A stretch of DNA of 64,000 nucleotides. Source: Macrococcus armenti. GTDB lineage: Bacteria > Bacillota > Bacilli > Staphylococcales > Staphylococcaceae. The stretch covers positions 1,922,001-1,986,000 of the forward strand of contig NZ_CP083608.1 of NCBI RefSeq assembly GCF_020097135.1. Reading direction: 5' to 3'. Numbering within the stretch: the first letter of the stretch is position 1; the number at the start of each line of letters is the position of its first letter. The notes under the pieces are model-generated. The model did no database searches. It was not told the DNA's origin and worked only from the letters and a program-made list of their open reading frames with translations. Made by a program: the position numbers and the translations under genes. Of this stretch, positions 34,520-45,190 are shown piece after piece.

Positions 34520-35836
34520 TTATATAATCGGTTTACCTGTTTTCGCACTTTCTACCATGCGTTCACCTAACTGCTTAAAGAAGTCTTCATTAGAATCGCT
34601 CTGCTTCAATCTTCTTAAGAAGCGTTCTGTAAAATCGGGACTATCTGTAAATAAATTACGAAGTTGCCAGATCATCTCAAGTTCCTTCTTATCTAACAGC
34701 AGTTCTTCTTTACGCGTTGAGCTGCGACGAATATCAATCGCTGGATATATACGTTTTTCTGCAAGTTTACGGTCAAGTGTAAGTTCCATGTTTCCTGTAC
34801 CTTTAAACTCTTCGTATATCATATCATCCATACGACTACCAGTTTCAACAAGTGCTGTTGATAAGATTGTTAAACTTCCTCCGGCCTCTATATTACGTGC
34901 CGCTCCAAAAAAAGCTTTCGGTTTATGCAGACTGGCTGGATCAAGACCACCTGATAATGTACGACCACTCGGTGGAATTACTAAGTTATATGCACGTGCT
35001 AATCGCGTAATCGAGTCCATCAATATAATAACATCTTCACCGATTTCAACGAGACGTTTCGCACGTTCTAATAAAAGTTCCGCAACTTTCACATGGTGTT
35101 CCGGCGGCTCATCGAATGTAGAATGCACTACTTCTGCCGCTTCTACAGAACGCTCTAAATCCGTCACTTCCTCTGGACGTTCACCAATAAGCAATATAAA
35201 CAACTTCGCTTCAGGATGGTTTACCGAAATTGCGTTTGCAATTTCTTTAAGCAGTGATGTTTTACCTGCTTTCGGTGGCGCGACAATCATACCACGCTGT
35301 CCGAAGCCTATCGGCGTTACTAAATCCATAATACGTGTTGAATAAGCTGTCTTAGTCGTTTCAAGACGAATACGCTCTTCTGGATAAAGCGGCGTTAGCG
35401 CCTGGAAGTGTGGGCGTTTCTTTACTTCTTCTGCATTCTGATCGTTTACAAAGTCGACTTGCAGTAAGCCGTAATACTTTTCATTTTCTTTAGGTTTACG
35501 AACTTTACCTGTAACTTTGTCACCTTTCTTAATTTCAAAACGACGAATCTGACTCGCACTAATGTATATATCTTTTTCACCTTTTGAATAGTTAACAGTT
35601 CTTAAAAAACCGTACCCATCCGGCTGGATATCATCAAGAATACCTTCCATATAGTAGTTACCGTCTTTTTCCATCTGTTTTTCCATAATGGCTAACACAA
35701 GTTCTTTTTTATTTAATTTACTGTAATTTACAAGTCCAAGCTCTTTCGCACGTTGCGTCAATGCTTTTGTTGTATGATTTTTATACAACTCATGGAAAGA
35801 TTCATACTGCGGGCTTGTTCTAACTTTTTCTGTCAT
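34520..35836 (-). CDS. rho: Transcription termination factor Rho
   Basis: Rho is a hexameric RNA helicase that ends transcription. The 438-residue protein has an RNA-binding OB domain (ILDDIQPDGYGFLR), the P-loop APPKAGKTSLLKEI, LLIGERPEEVTDL and the Walker B/lasso region IDIRRSSTRKEELL. The start ATG at 35836 gives the staphylococcal length. The in-frame GVTM extension lacks support. Confidence 0.97.
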   Translation of the reverse strand: MTEKVRTSPQYESFHELYKNHTTKALTQRAKELGLVNYSKLNKKELVLAIMEKQMEKDGNYYMEGILDDIQPDGYGFLRTVNYSKGEKDIYISASQIRRFEIKKGDKVTGKVRKPKENEKYYGLLQVDFVNDQNAEEVKKRPHFQALTPLYPEERIRLETTKTAYSTRIMDLVTPIGFGQRGMIVAPPKAGKTSLLKEIANAISVNHPEAKLFILLIGERPEEVTDLERSVEAAEVVHSTFDEPPEHHVKVAELLLERAKRLVEIGEDVIILMDSITRLARAYNLVIPPSGRTLSGGLDPASLHKPKAFFGAARNIEAGGSLTILSTALVETGSRMDDMIYEEFKGTGNMELTLDRKLAEKRIYPAIDIRRSSTRKEELLLDKKELEMIWQLRNLFTDSPDFTERFLRRLKQSDSNEDFFKQLGERMVESAKTGKPII

Positions 35837-36012
35837 CGTAACACCCATTTCTATTATGATTTATAGTTATTATTTTTATTATCGATCTATTCGTTAATGA
35901 TTTGAGTAAGTTTAAGTGGAATGAAGAAGTTTGTAGAGGCAAACAAAAATTATTTTAACACGAAAATGATTTATAACAAAGCAATATATCTATATATTAC
36001 ATATAAAAAAGC

Positions 36013-36035
36013 GGCCGGGAAAAATATTCCCAGCC
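36013..36035 (-). terminator. Terminator after glpX
   Basis: Arms GGCCGGGAA / TTCCCAGCC with one G-T pair, followed on the minus strand by a T run. Confidence 0.75.
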
Positions 36036-36041
36036 CATCAT

Positions 36042-37019
36042 TTAAATTGTATCCATATCCTGAATCACAAGTCCTGGTTTTTTCTCTAAACTATGGCGGC
36101 CCTGGATGAAACGTACAGTTCCTGATTTTGCACGCATAACGAGTGAGTATGTTTCAGCAAATCCACCTTTGAACTGAACACCTTTCATTAGCTCACCATC
36201 CGTTACAGCTGTTGCAGCAAAGATAGCGTCATCACCTTTTACCATATCATCCAATTTTAATACAGTATTCGGTTCAATACCCATCGCACGGCAACGCTCT
36301 TCCTGTTGTGCATCTTCCGGCAATAATATACCTTGGAAGTCTCCACCTAACGCTTTAATCCCTACAGCTGCGATAACACCTTCAGGCGCACCACCTGAAC
36401 CAAATAAAATATCAACACCTGTAAAGTCGAATGCCGTATTAATTGCTGCGGCAACATCACCGTGTTCAATCAACTTAATACGCGCACCTGCTTCACGGAT
36501 TTCCTGAATGATACCTTCATGACGTTTACGGTTTAACAATGTTGCAGTAACTTCAGTAATATCTTTACCTTTTGCTTTAGCAACTGCGTGTAAGTTTTCC
36601 GTCACTGATTTAGAAATATCAACAACGCCTTTACATTCTGGACCTACAGCAATCTTTTCCATGTACATATCAGGCGCATGTAATAACGTACCGCGGTCGC
36701 CTACTGCAAGAACAGTCATCGCATTCCAGCTACCTTCAGCAACAAGTGTCGTACCTTCTAACGGATCAACTGCGATATCAATTGCCGGACCTTCTTTCGT
36801 ACCAAGCTCTTCACCGATATAAAGCATAGGCGCCTCGTCCATTTCACCTTCACCGATTACAACGACCCCGTCCATCGGGATTGTGTCAAACACTTGACGC
36901 ATTGCCGTAGTCGCAGCATCATCTGCTTCATTTTTAAGACCTTTACCTACCCAACGGGCACTCTTTAATGCAGCTGCTTCAGTTACTCTGACTAATTCCA
37001 TCGATAAACTACGTTCCAT
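36042..37019 (-). CDS. glpX: Fructose-1,6-bisphosphatase class II
   Basis: GlpX dephosphorylates fructose-1,6-bisphosphate in gluconeogenesis. The 325-residue protein has metal-site motifs [18 protein letters not shown] and [14 protein letters not shown], and [14 protein letters not shown]. The third of three tandem ATGs (37019) is chosen because it lies seven bases after AGGAG. In B. subtilis the glpX homologue ywjI also sits between murZ and rho. Confidence 0.95.
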   Translation of the reverse strand: MERSLSMELVRVTEAAALKSARWVGKGLKNEADDAATTAMRQVFDTIPMDGVVVIGEGEMDEAPMLYIGEELGTKEGPAIDIAVDPLEGTTLVAEGSWNAMTVLAVGDRGTLLHAPDMYMEKIAVGPECKGVVDISKSVTENLHAVAKAKGKDITEVTATLLNRKRHEGIIQEIREAGARIKLIEHGDVAAAINTAFDFTGVDILFGSGGAPEGVIAAVGIKALGGDFQGILLPEDAQQEERCRAMGIEPNTVLKLDDMVKGDDAIFAATAVTDGELMKGVQFKGGFAETYSLVMRAKSGTVRFIQGRHSLEKKPGLVIQDMDTI

Positions 37020-37128
37020 CATCATTCTCCTATCACCATTAATTTTCTTAATTAGTATAACATAATTTATCAATCTACATACTATTAGTTTTTAAAATAA
37101 TACAAGCTGCTGAATGAATATATAAAAA

Positions 37129-37168
37129 GACCGGACATTTGGATTATTATCACCTCAAACGCCCGGTC
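37129..37168 (-). terminator. Terminator after the HxlR-type gene
   Basis: Arms GACCGG / CCGGTC with a long loop, followed on the minus strand by TTTTTATAT. Modest stem. Confidence 0.6.
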
Positions 37169-37180
37169 AAAAGTATTTGT

Positions 37181-37519
37181 TTATGCTTCACTGCGATTAC
37201 TATCTTCTAGTTCAAGATGTTCCTGCGCCCACGCTTCGATTGGGTGCATCGCCTCAGATAGTGCAACACCTTTAGCTGTTAATACATACTTAATCGAAAG
37301 CGGTGTAGTCGAGATTACTTTCTTCTCTACAAGCCCCCACTCCGAAAGTTCTGTTAGTTTCAAACTTAACGCTCTAGGAGTTATAGACTTTAAATCACGC
37401 TTTATATCCGAAAAATGCGCTGCATAATTTTCTGATCGTGATAAATAATTGATTAACAAGCCGTTCCAACTTCTACCAAGGATTTTAAAAGTCTCTTCTA
37501 AATAAGGACATACTTCCAT
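37181..37519 (-). CDS. HxlR-family transcriptional regulator
   Basis: A 112-residue winged-helix protein with the HxlR signature: an N-terminal Cys in MEVCPYLEE, then ILGRSWNGLLINYL, FSDIKRDLKSITPRALSLKL and a basic wing with KVISTTPLSIKYVLT. HxlR regulators often sense electrophiles or redox through a conserved Cys. The ATG at 37519 follows AGAGGTGA. It is monocistronic between glpX and murZ, has no adjacent target gene, and has a perfect 13-base palindrome over its own -35, suggesting autoregulation. Confidence 0.85.
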   Translation of the reverse strand: MEVCPYLEETFKILGRSWNGLLINYLSRSENYAAHFSDIKRDLKSITPRALSLKLTELSEWGLVEKKVISTTPLSIKYVLTAKGVALSEAMHPIEAWAQEHLELEDSNRSEA

Positions 37520-37539
37520 ACTATCACCTCTTTCCATAA

Positions 37540-37581
37540 ATTATAACACGATATAATTATTATATCAAATATAATAATTAT
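37540..37581 (-). promoter_or_regulatory. HxlR gene promoter overlapped by a 13-base palindrome
   Basis: The -10 TATAAT (37540-37545) and -35 TTGATA (37563-37568) are 17 bases apart on the minus strand. A perfect inverted repeat with arms ATAATTATTATAT (37553-37565) and ATATAATAATTAT (37569-37581) spans the -35. This geometry suits an operator for self-repression. Confidence 0.72.
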
Positions 37582-37645
37582 CATTGTATACTACAATATA
37601 CTTTTTATACTACTCAACCAAAATAAAGACGGTCATTCGACCGCC

Positions 37646-38908
37646 TTAATCTTCAATCGTTTCACGCCAAATATCGGCACCTAATCGTTTCAGTTTCTCA
37701 ACGATACCACTGTATCCTCTGTCGATATGGCGTACGTTATAAACCGTTGTAACACCTTCTGCATATAATCCTGCAATAACTAAACATGCACCGGCACGTA
37801 AATCGCTCGCCGCTACTTCTGCACCTGTAAGCTGTGATTGGTTTACTTTTGCAGTACCTGATGATTCTGAAATTTGGCCATTCATTCTTACAAGCTCATC
37901 CACATGTTTAAAACGTGCCGGATAAATCGTATCAGTAATAATACTTTGACCTTCAGATCTGAACAATAGTGGTGTAAACGGTTGTTGTAAATCCGTTGCA
38001 AATCCAGGGTAAACATTCGTCGTAATCGTAACCGGCTTATACGTATCCGGTTTCTTAATTAGCGCAGAGTCTTCACCAATTTCAACAGAGACACCCATTT
38101 CTCTTAATTTCGCTGTCAGTGGTTCCATATGTAAAGGGATGATATTTTCAACAAGAACTTCTTCACCCATCATCGCTGCAGCACACATATATGTCCCAGC
38201 TTCAATTCTATCCGGAATAATAGTATGCGTCGTGCCGCTTAACGTTTCAACACCTTCAATTTTTAACGTATCTGTTCCTGCACCACGAATTTTAGCACCC
38301 ATATTGTTCAGTAACGTCGCAACGTCAACAATTTCAGGTTCTTTTGCTGCGTTTTCGATAACCGTCTTACCTTTTGCCATAGAAGCAGCCAGCATAATAT
38401 TAATTGTTGCACCTACTGATACAACATCCATGAAGATTTTAGCACCTTTAAGTTCTTTCGCTTCAAGGTACATACCACCTTCCTCATTTGTAATCGTTGC
38501 ACCGAGTGCTTCGAATCCTTTAATATGCTGATCAATCGGACGTGGTCCAAGTGGACAACCACCTGGTAAACCGATAACACATTTCTTAAACTTTCCTAGC
38601 ATCGCACCCATCATATAATACGAAGCACGTAACGATTGCACTTTATGATTCGGTAATGGCATATTGACAGCATTTGAAGGGTTAATTGTTAAACAATCCC
38701 CTTGTAAATCTGTTTTAATATTTAAATCTTCTAATAAGCTCATTAAAGTGACAACATCTGAGATTTCAGGTAATCCTTCTAATTTCACAATATCGTTAGC
38801 CATTAATGTAGCTGGAATAAGTGCAACTGCACTGTTTTTTGCACCACTTATCTGAACAGAACCGCGTAATGTATTACCGCCTCTGATTTTAATTACTTCC
38901 TGTGACAT
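37646..38908 (-). CDS. murZ: UDP-N-acetylglucosamine 1-carboxyvinyltransferase MurZ (second paralogue)
   Basis: The second enolpyruvate transferase of the peptidoglycan pathway. The 420-residue product has [20 protein letters not shown], the catalytic Cys loop [13 protein letters not shown] and [13 protein letters not shown]. The length and fbaA neighbour match staphylococcal MurZ (MurAB). AAAGGAG stands before ATG 38908. MurZ paralogues are typical of Gram-positive bacteria. Confidence 0.96.
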   Translation of the reverse strand: MSQEVIKIRGGNTLRGSVQISGAKNSAVALIPATLMANDIVKLEGLPEISDVVTLMSLLEDLNIKTDLQGDCLTINPSNAVNMPLPNHKVQSLRASYYMMGAMLGKFKKCVIGLPGGCPLGPRPIDQHIKGFEALGATITNEEGGMYLEAKELKGAKIFMDVVSVGATINIMLAASMAKGKTVIENAAKEPEIVDVATLLNNMGAKIRGAGTDTLKIEGVETLSGTTHTIIPDRIEAGTYMCAAAMMGEEVLVENIIPLHMEPLTAKLREMGVSVEIGEDSALIKKPDTYKPVTITTNVYPGFATDLQQPFTPLLFRSEGQSIITDTIYPARFKHVDELVRMNGQISESSGTAKVNQSQLTGAEVAASDLRAGACLVIAGLYAEGVTTVYNVRHIDRGYSGIVEKLKRLGADIWRETIED

Positions 38909-39053
38909 AATCGGGACTCCTTTAATTGTAATCACATATTTTATATTTATAATTACTTGATTATTTTCTACTATTATAAACTAATTTAACATTTGTATGC
39001 AAAGTAAAGGCATAGAAATTTAATATAAATTTACTGTACAAAAAAGTCAAGAA

Positions 39054-39085
39054 AAAAGCATTCTGACAACTGTCAGAATGCTTTT
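39054..39085 (-). terminator. Terminator after fbaA
   Basis: A perfect 15-base inverted repeat (arms begin AAAAGCATTCTGACA) with a two-base loop, with T-rich sequence on the minus strand. Confidence 0.9.
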
Positions 39086-39098
39086 GAACAAATATAAA

Positions 39099-39956
39099 TT
39101 AAGCTTTGTTTGAAGTACCGAATTCTTTAATTTTACCGATAACTGTAGCTTTAATCGCTTCACGTGCAGGTCCTAAATATTTACGTGGATCATATACGTC
39201 AGCATCGTTGTTTAATGTATCACGAACAGCTTTAGCTGATGCAATTTGGTTTTCAGTATTTACGTTGATTTTAGCAGTTCCTAAAGAAATTGAACGCTCG
39301 ATATCTTTCGTTGGGATACCAGTTCCACCGTGTAATACTAATGGTAATCCAGTAGCGTTACCGATTTCTTCCATTTCTTTGAATCCTAAGTTTGGCTCAC
39401 CTTTGTAAGGACCGTGAACTGAACCTAATGCAGGTGCTAAACAGTCAATACCAGTTTTCTCAACTAATTCCTGACATTCTTTAGCGTCAGCATATACAAC
39501 TCCGTCAGATACTACGTCGTCTTCCTGACCACCAACACGTCCTAATTCCGCTTCAACAGAAACACCTTTAGAATGTGCATATTCTACAACTTTCTTAGTG
39601 ATTTCAACGTTTTCTTCAAACGGATGATGAGAAGCATCGATCATTACTGAAGTGAATCCAGCATCGATTGCTGCTTTACAGCTTTCAAAGCTTGAACCGT
39701 GGTCTAAATGAATTGCAACTGGAACAGTGATGTTCATATCGTGCATTAAACCTTCAACCATCTTAACTACCGTGTAGAAACCACCCATATATTTCGCTGC
39801 ACCTTCAGATACACCTAAAATAACTGGTGCGTTTTCTTCTTGTGAAGCACTTAAAATTGCTTGAGTGAATTCAAGGTTGTTAAGGTTGTATTGACCAACT
39901 GCGTAACCACCTTCTTTAGCTTTGATTAACATTTCTTTCATTGAAACTAATGGCAT
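39099..39956 (-). CDS. fbaA: Fructose-bisphosphate aldolase class II
   Basis: A zinc aldolase of glycolysis and gluconeogenesis. The 285-residue protein has [12 protein letters not shown] (catalytic Asp, zinc His), [11 protein letters not shown], and VLHGGTGIP with the zinc His. The order with murZ and the spo0F-like gene matches B. subtilis fbaA. Confidence 0.97.
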   Translation of the reverse strand: MPLVSMKEMLIKAKEGGYAVGQYNLNNLEFTQAILSASQEENAPVILGVSEGAAKYMGGFYTVVKMVEGLMHDMNITVPVAIHLDHGSSFESCKAAIDAGFTSVMIDASHHPFEENVEITKKVVEYAHSKGVSVEAELGRVGGQEDDVVSDGVVYADAKECQELVEKTGIDCLAPALGSVHGPYKGEPNLGFKEMEEIGNATGLPLVLHGGTGIPTKDIERSISLGTAKINVNTENQIASAKAVRDTLNNDADVYDPRKYLGPAREAIKATVIGKIKEFGTSNKA

Positions 39957-40043
39957 GGATAATATCCTCCTTGTGTGCTTTATGCACTAATTTTATAACT
40001 TTAGTATAGCACTATCCTTCCATATTTGCATTTATAAAGGTAG

Positions 40044-40394
40044 CTACTTTGTGTATTTTTGCACAATATTTGTGACTTCCTCAATAGTAAACGGTTTCAT
40101 TAATATTCCTGTTGCACCATTCTGTTTTAACTCAGCAATTTGCTCATCCGTCTGGAAAGCAGAAATTAAATAAATCGGAACATCTGTATGTTTTCTCATT
40201 TCAACGAGCGTCTCATCTCCGGACATAATCGGCATACGTCGGTCAAGAAATATCATGTCATAATGTTGCTGCATGACTTTTTCTAATCCCATTTTTCCGT
40301 GCTCTGCTTCATCTGAATCCACATTATTCATCACTAATATTTCTTTAAGTAGTAACCTGATGTTCATTTCGTCATCAACGATAAGTATTTTCAT
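40044..40394 (-). CDS. Orphan single-domain response regulator, Spo0F-like
   Basis: A 116-residue receiver domain with no output domain. The acidic pocket is ILIVDDEMN (Asp7, Asp8), the phosphorylation Asp in FLDRRMP (about residue 52), a Ser/Thr switch in LISAF (about 79) and LMKPF with the conserved Lys (about 101). B. subtilis has spo0F at exactly this place (between ywjG-pyrG and fbaA). In bacilli Spo0F relays phosphate in the sporulation phosphorelay. No sporulation kinase, Spo0B or Spo0A is in this window, so the role is unknown. Confidence 0.88.
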   Translation of the reverse strand: MKILIVDDEMNIRLLLKEILVMNNVDSDEAEHGKMGLEKVMQQHYDMIFLDRRMPIMSGDETLVEMRKHTDVPIYLISAFQTDEQIAELKQNGATGILMKPFTIEEVTNIVQKYTK

Positions 40395-40451
40395 TACATT
40401 TCTCCTAATATGTTATGATAGAGTCAATCATTACTTGAAAGTAGGGTTTGT

Positions 40452-40952
40452 ATGTTTAAAATTTTTAATACACAACTTAATGGTATCTTTAAAAAAATAG
40501 AAGCGCAAGAAGTAGAAATCGATATTGCAGCACGATTGCTGGCACAAGCTGTTGTTGGTCAAGGAAAAATATACGTTAAAGGATTTGGCGACCTGAAACA
40601 TTTCGAAGACTTTGCTGTAGAAAGTAAAGAAAAATTATTCGACTCAGAAAAATTTATTACTGAATCATTAATCGATCAGACGGACCGCATTTTAGTGATG
40701 AGTGACAATTATGATGAAGATTGTCATGAATTTATTACGATGCTGAAGGACAAAGATATCGATTTCGTTCTTATTTGTAATAAAGATGAACGTATAGATG
40801 TTATGAATTTTATCGATTTAAGTACACCGCGCGCGCTCGTACCAACTGAAAACTTCAGCCGAATAATTACGCCGCATATGATGGCGATGAACTATATTTA
40901 TTACGGTATTTATAATGTAATGTACGAAATGTTAGTTGAAGAGGAAGCATAA
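40452..40952 (+). CDS. ywjG: DUF2529 family protein (YwjG-like)
   Basis: A 166-residue soluble protein beginning MFKIFNTQLNGIFKKI, with an SIS-like alternating strand-helix pattern (GQGKIYVKGFGDL, DRILVMSDNYD) but no catalytic motif I can name. The position between spo0F and pyrG matches B. subtilis ywjG (DUF2529). It is divergent from the receiver gene. Function unknown. Confidence 0.75.
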   Translation: MFKIFNTQLNGIFKKIEAQEVEIDIAARLLAQAVVGQGKIYVKGFGDLKHFEDFAVESKEKLFDSEKFITESLIDQTDRILVMSDNYDEDCHEFITMLKDKDIDFVLICNKDERIDVMNFIDLSTPRALVPTENFSRIITPHMMAMNYIYYGIYNVMYEMLVEEEA

Positions 40953-40954
40953 GT

Positions 40955-40987
40955 AAACGCCCGAACAGAAAACTGTTCGGGCGTTTT
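40955..40987. terminator. Bidirectional terminator between ywjG and pyrG
   Basis: Arms AAACGCCCGAACAG / CTGTTCGGGCGTTT with a 4-base loop and A/T runs on both sides. The genes converge here. Confidence 0.92.
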
Positions 40988-40997
40988 ACTACACTTC

Positions 40998-42674
<1,677 letters not shown>

Positions 42675-42683
42675 TTAAATTAA

Positions 42684-42726
42684 GGAGCCCAAGTAAAATA
42701 ATAATCATTTTTGAGTGATTTGTCAA
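42684..42726 (-). promoter_or_regulatory. pyrG promoter and CTP-sensing initially transcribed region
   Basis: A -35 TTGACA (42721-42726) and -10 TATTAT (42698-42703) with a 17-base spacer. Transcription should start with GGGCTCC (42690 downward), the hallmark start for reiterative G addition at low CTP in Firmicutes pyrG. Confidence 0.85.
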
Positions 42727-42732
42727 CTATGA

Positions 42733-43254
42733 TTATACTTCCTCTTCGTCGTCTTCGTAATCGTCGTCTTCATTTTCAAATTCTTCATCTTCTTCAACGA
42801 CTAAACCGGCTTCTTCCAGTTCATCTTCTACTTCTTCATCTTCTGAATCGACATTTTCTTCATCTTCTTCAGACGCCATTAAGTCTAATTCATCTTCTAC
42901 TTCATCTTCACCTAATAATGCAATCTTCGGAGAATCTTCATCTTCTTCATCAAGAATATCAAATTTCTGAACTGTCGGTGCGATTTTCTCTTCGATATCA
43001 TCTACAGAGTACCAGTCGCGTAATCCCCACATATATTCTCCAGTTGATAAAAATCGGCCATCAGTGTTTAAATCTGTATAGAACTGAACAACACGTGTTT
43101 CAACTTCTTCATCAGAGTAACCACCAATTGTTTTAAATTCATCGATTAAATCATATAAGTTTACTTCTTTTCCTTTTTCGCTTAATGCCATGTACGCTAA
43201 ATCGATAAAAGAATTTTCGTCCATCATTTCTTTAGTAAATTCAGAGATTTTCAT
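42733..43254 (-). CDS. rpoE: RNA polymerase delta subunit
   Basis: RpoE delta sharpens promoter selectivity and helps RNA polymerase recycling. The 173-residue protein has an N-terminal HARE-HTH-like domain ([39 protein letters not shown]) and a long C-terminal tail almost entirely Glu/Asp, as in the family. The position before pyrG matches B. subtilis and staphylococci. Confidence 0.95.
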   Translation of the reverse strand: MKISEFTKEMMDENSFIDLAYMALSEKGKEVNLYDLIDEFKTIGGYSDEEVETRVVQFYTDLNTDGRFLSTGEYMWGLRDWYSVDDIEEKIAPTVQKFDILDEEDEDSPKIALLGEDEVEDELDLMASEEDEENVDSEDEEVEDELEEAGLVVEEDEEFENEDDDYEDDEEEV

Positions 43255-43343
43255 TATATTCGTCCTTTCAGAACTTTAAGTGTTTATACTACATCATAAC
43301 AAATTAATTCTAAAAAGCGCAATAAATTTTCGAATTTTCTCTG

Positions 43344-44159
43344 TTAATATTTAATTAACTTTGTTAAAATATGTTCATTTTCAGCATCCATTGCTACAAA
43401 GTTATTATTCAGATAAAGATTAATGTCATCATTTGACGCATCTACTACAATCTGTTCAACATCTTCAAAATTACGACGCATAAATGTAGCAATCTGTCTT
43501 AAAACATTCTGCTTAATAATTTCTTTATCTTCTTCAATCTTAAAGGCTGTTATATTTGCTGTTTTATCTTTTATTTCGTATTCAATAACACCAACATACT
43601 TGCCGTCTTTCTCAAGACGAATGTTATCCTCATCTTTAATCAGACGTAACTTCGATACATAGTCTGCATCCAGGTCTAAATAATATAAACGCTCTTTACC
43701 AATCGGCCCTTCCGGATTTGTTGCTAAATGCAAGAAACCTGCGCGTTCATATAAGTTCCATGCTGCCTGATTCTCAGCGTCTACGACAAGGAATAAATGG
43801 TCAAAGTCAGGGAAAACACTTTGAACAAATTCAGGAATATTCATCATGATTTCCGTTCCGTAACCATGCCCTTGTAATTTATTATTAATCGATAAACTGC
43901 GGACATATACCGCATTAATCGGTGTATCATATCCGTCATGCTGATAATGCTGATGCAGTACGAAGAAACCGACCACTTCATCGTCATGGTTTAATACGAC
44001 ACACGGTCTGCGGTTCGGGTCCATCAACCCTTCGTCCAGAACTTCTTTCGGTAGTGATGAATAAATCATCTGACGTTCTGTTAATTCAAACTGCTCTAAT
44101 GCCTCTCGGTAGTCTGCTTTATATTGTACAATCTTGATTTTAGAACCTATGAACTCCAT
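43344..44159 (-). CDS. GNAT-family N-acetyltransferase
   Basis: A 271-residue protein with a GNAT fold in the N-terminal half. The acetyl-CoA loop appears as LSINNKLQGHGYGTEIM and a second strand-helix as VDAENQAAWNLYERAGF. The C-terminal third (about residues 175-271) is an additional domain without a motif I recognise. Staphylococci have a similar gene between coaW and rpoE. The substrate is unknown. GGAGG stands before ATG 44159. Confidence 0.8.
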   Translation of the reverse strand: MEFIGSKIKIVQYKADYREALEQFELTERQMIYSSLPKEVLDEGLMDPNRRPCVVLNHDDEVVGFFVLHQHYQHDGYDTPINAVYVRSLSINNKLQGHGYGTEIMMNIPEFVQSVFPDFDHLFLVVDAENQAAWNLYERAGFLHLATNPEGPIGKERLYYLDLDADYVSKLRLIKDEDNIRLEKDGKYVGVIEYEIKDKTANITAFKIEEDKEIIKQNVLRQIATFMRRNFEDVEQIVVDASNDDINLYLNNNFVAMDAENEHILTKLIKY

Positions 44160-44296
44160 TATGTTGCCTCCAAGTAATTCAATTTATTTAAATATACTTT
44201 ACCCACTTTCATGCACTTTTGAGCATTAAATTTTATTTTTTTATAATTTCAATTGTTCGTATGTTACTATTAAAATAAAAAATTGCGAGGTTAGTT

Positions 44297-45109
44297 ATGA
44301 AAATTGGAATCGATGCAGGTGGCACACTTATTAAGATTGCGAGCTACGAAAACGATACTTTTACATTCAGAAAGGAAAAATCTACAGATATCGAAAAAGT
44401 AGCACAGTGGCTAAAAACTGTTCCGGATGCTACCGTAGCTTTAACGGGTGGTAAAGCAACATATTTGAATAGTTTAATTCCACAGGATGCATTTCAATCT
44501 ATTGAATTTGATGCTACGTTCAGAGGTATACAGTCATTTTTAGACGAAAAAGATATTCATCTAAATAAATTTGTTTTCAGTAACGTTGGTACAGGTACTT
44601 CTATTCACTTCGTTGACGGACAATCTCAAATTCGTGCAGGTGGTACTGGTGCCGGTGGTGGTATGATTCTTGGGTTAAGTTATTTACTTACAGGAATTTC
44701 AGACTTCCACACGATTACTGAAAAGGCTCTTGAAGGAAATCGTGACATTATCGACTTAAAAGTAAAACATATTTATAAAGGAGATAAAACACCAATACCA
44801 GGAGAGCTTACTGCTGCAAACTTCGGAAATGTACTCCATAATAAAGATACAGAACAGTTTACTGATGCTGATAAAATCGCTTCCGTATTAGGAATTGTAG
44901 GAGAAACTGTAACGACTGTATCCATTCATGCAGCGAGAGAATTCGGAGCGGAGTACGTTGTATATATCGGTTCAAGTTTCCTGGAAAATAAATTATTACA
45001 GGATATCGTTGTAAATTATACGAAGCTTAGAAACTTTAAACCGTACTTCATTGAAAACGGAGAATATTCAGGGGCAGTCGGAACATTACGTCTTATGGAA
45101 GAAAAATAA
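44297..45109 (+). CDS. coaW: Type II pantothenate kinase
   Basis: CoaW phosphorylates pantothenate, the first step of CoA synthesis. The 270-residue protein starts MKIGIDAGGTLIKI (phosphate-binding loop), has NVGTGTSIHFV and GGTGAGGGMILGLSYLLTG, and IGSSFLENKLLQ near the end. The staphylococcal type II enzyme is not feedback-inhibited by CoA. It is monocistronic, with a palindromic terminator directly at its stop. Confidence 0.95.
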   Translation: MKIGIDAGGTLIKIASYENDTFTFRKEKSTDIEKVAQWLKTVPDATVALTGGKATYLNSLIPQDAFQSIEFDATFRGIQSFLDEKDIHLNKFVFSNVGTGTSIHFVDGQSQIRAGGTGAGGGMILGLSYLLTGISDFHTITEKALEGNRDIIDLKVKHIYKGDKTPIPGELTAANFGNVLHNKDTEQFTDADKIASVLGIVGETVTTVSIHAAREFGAEYVVYIGSSFLENKLLQDIVVNYTKLRNFKPYFIENGEYSGAVGTLRLMEEK

Positions 45110-45127
45110 CGCTGCATATGCAGCGTT
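45108..45127. terminator. Perfect 20-base palindrome terminator after coaW
   Basis: AACGCTGCAT and its exact complement, no spacer, followed by ATTTCTTT. It overlaps the coaW stop codon. Confidence 0.8.
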
Positions 45128-45190
45128 ATTTCTTTATGATTTTGATGCATCGGAATAAATGTCATACGCACTACACTTGCCCTACTCTTT

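Noticed and set aside
34557-35345. 262-codon plus-strand ORF over rho
   Set aside because: Antisense shadow of rho, which has all helicase motifs; no ribosome site or family resemblance.
42711-43136. Leucine-rich plus-strand ORF over rpoE
   Set aside because: Antisense of the Glu/Asp repeats of the delta subunit; low-complexity artefact.
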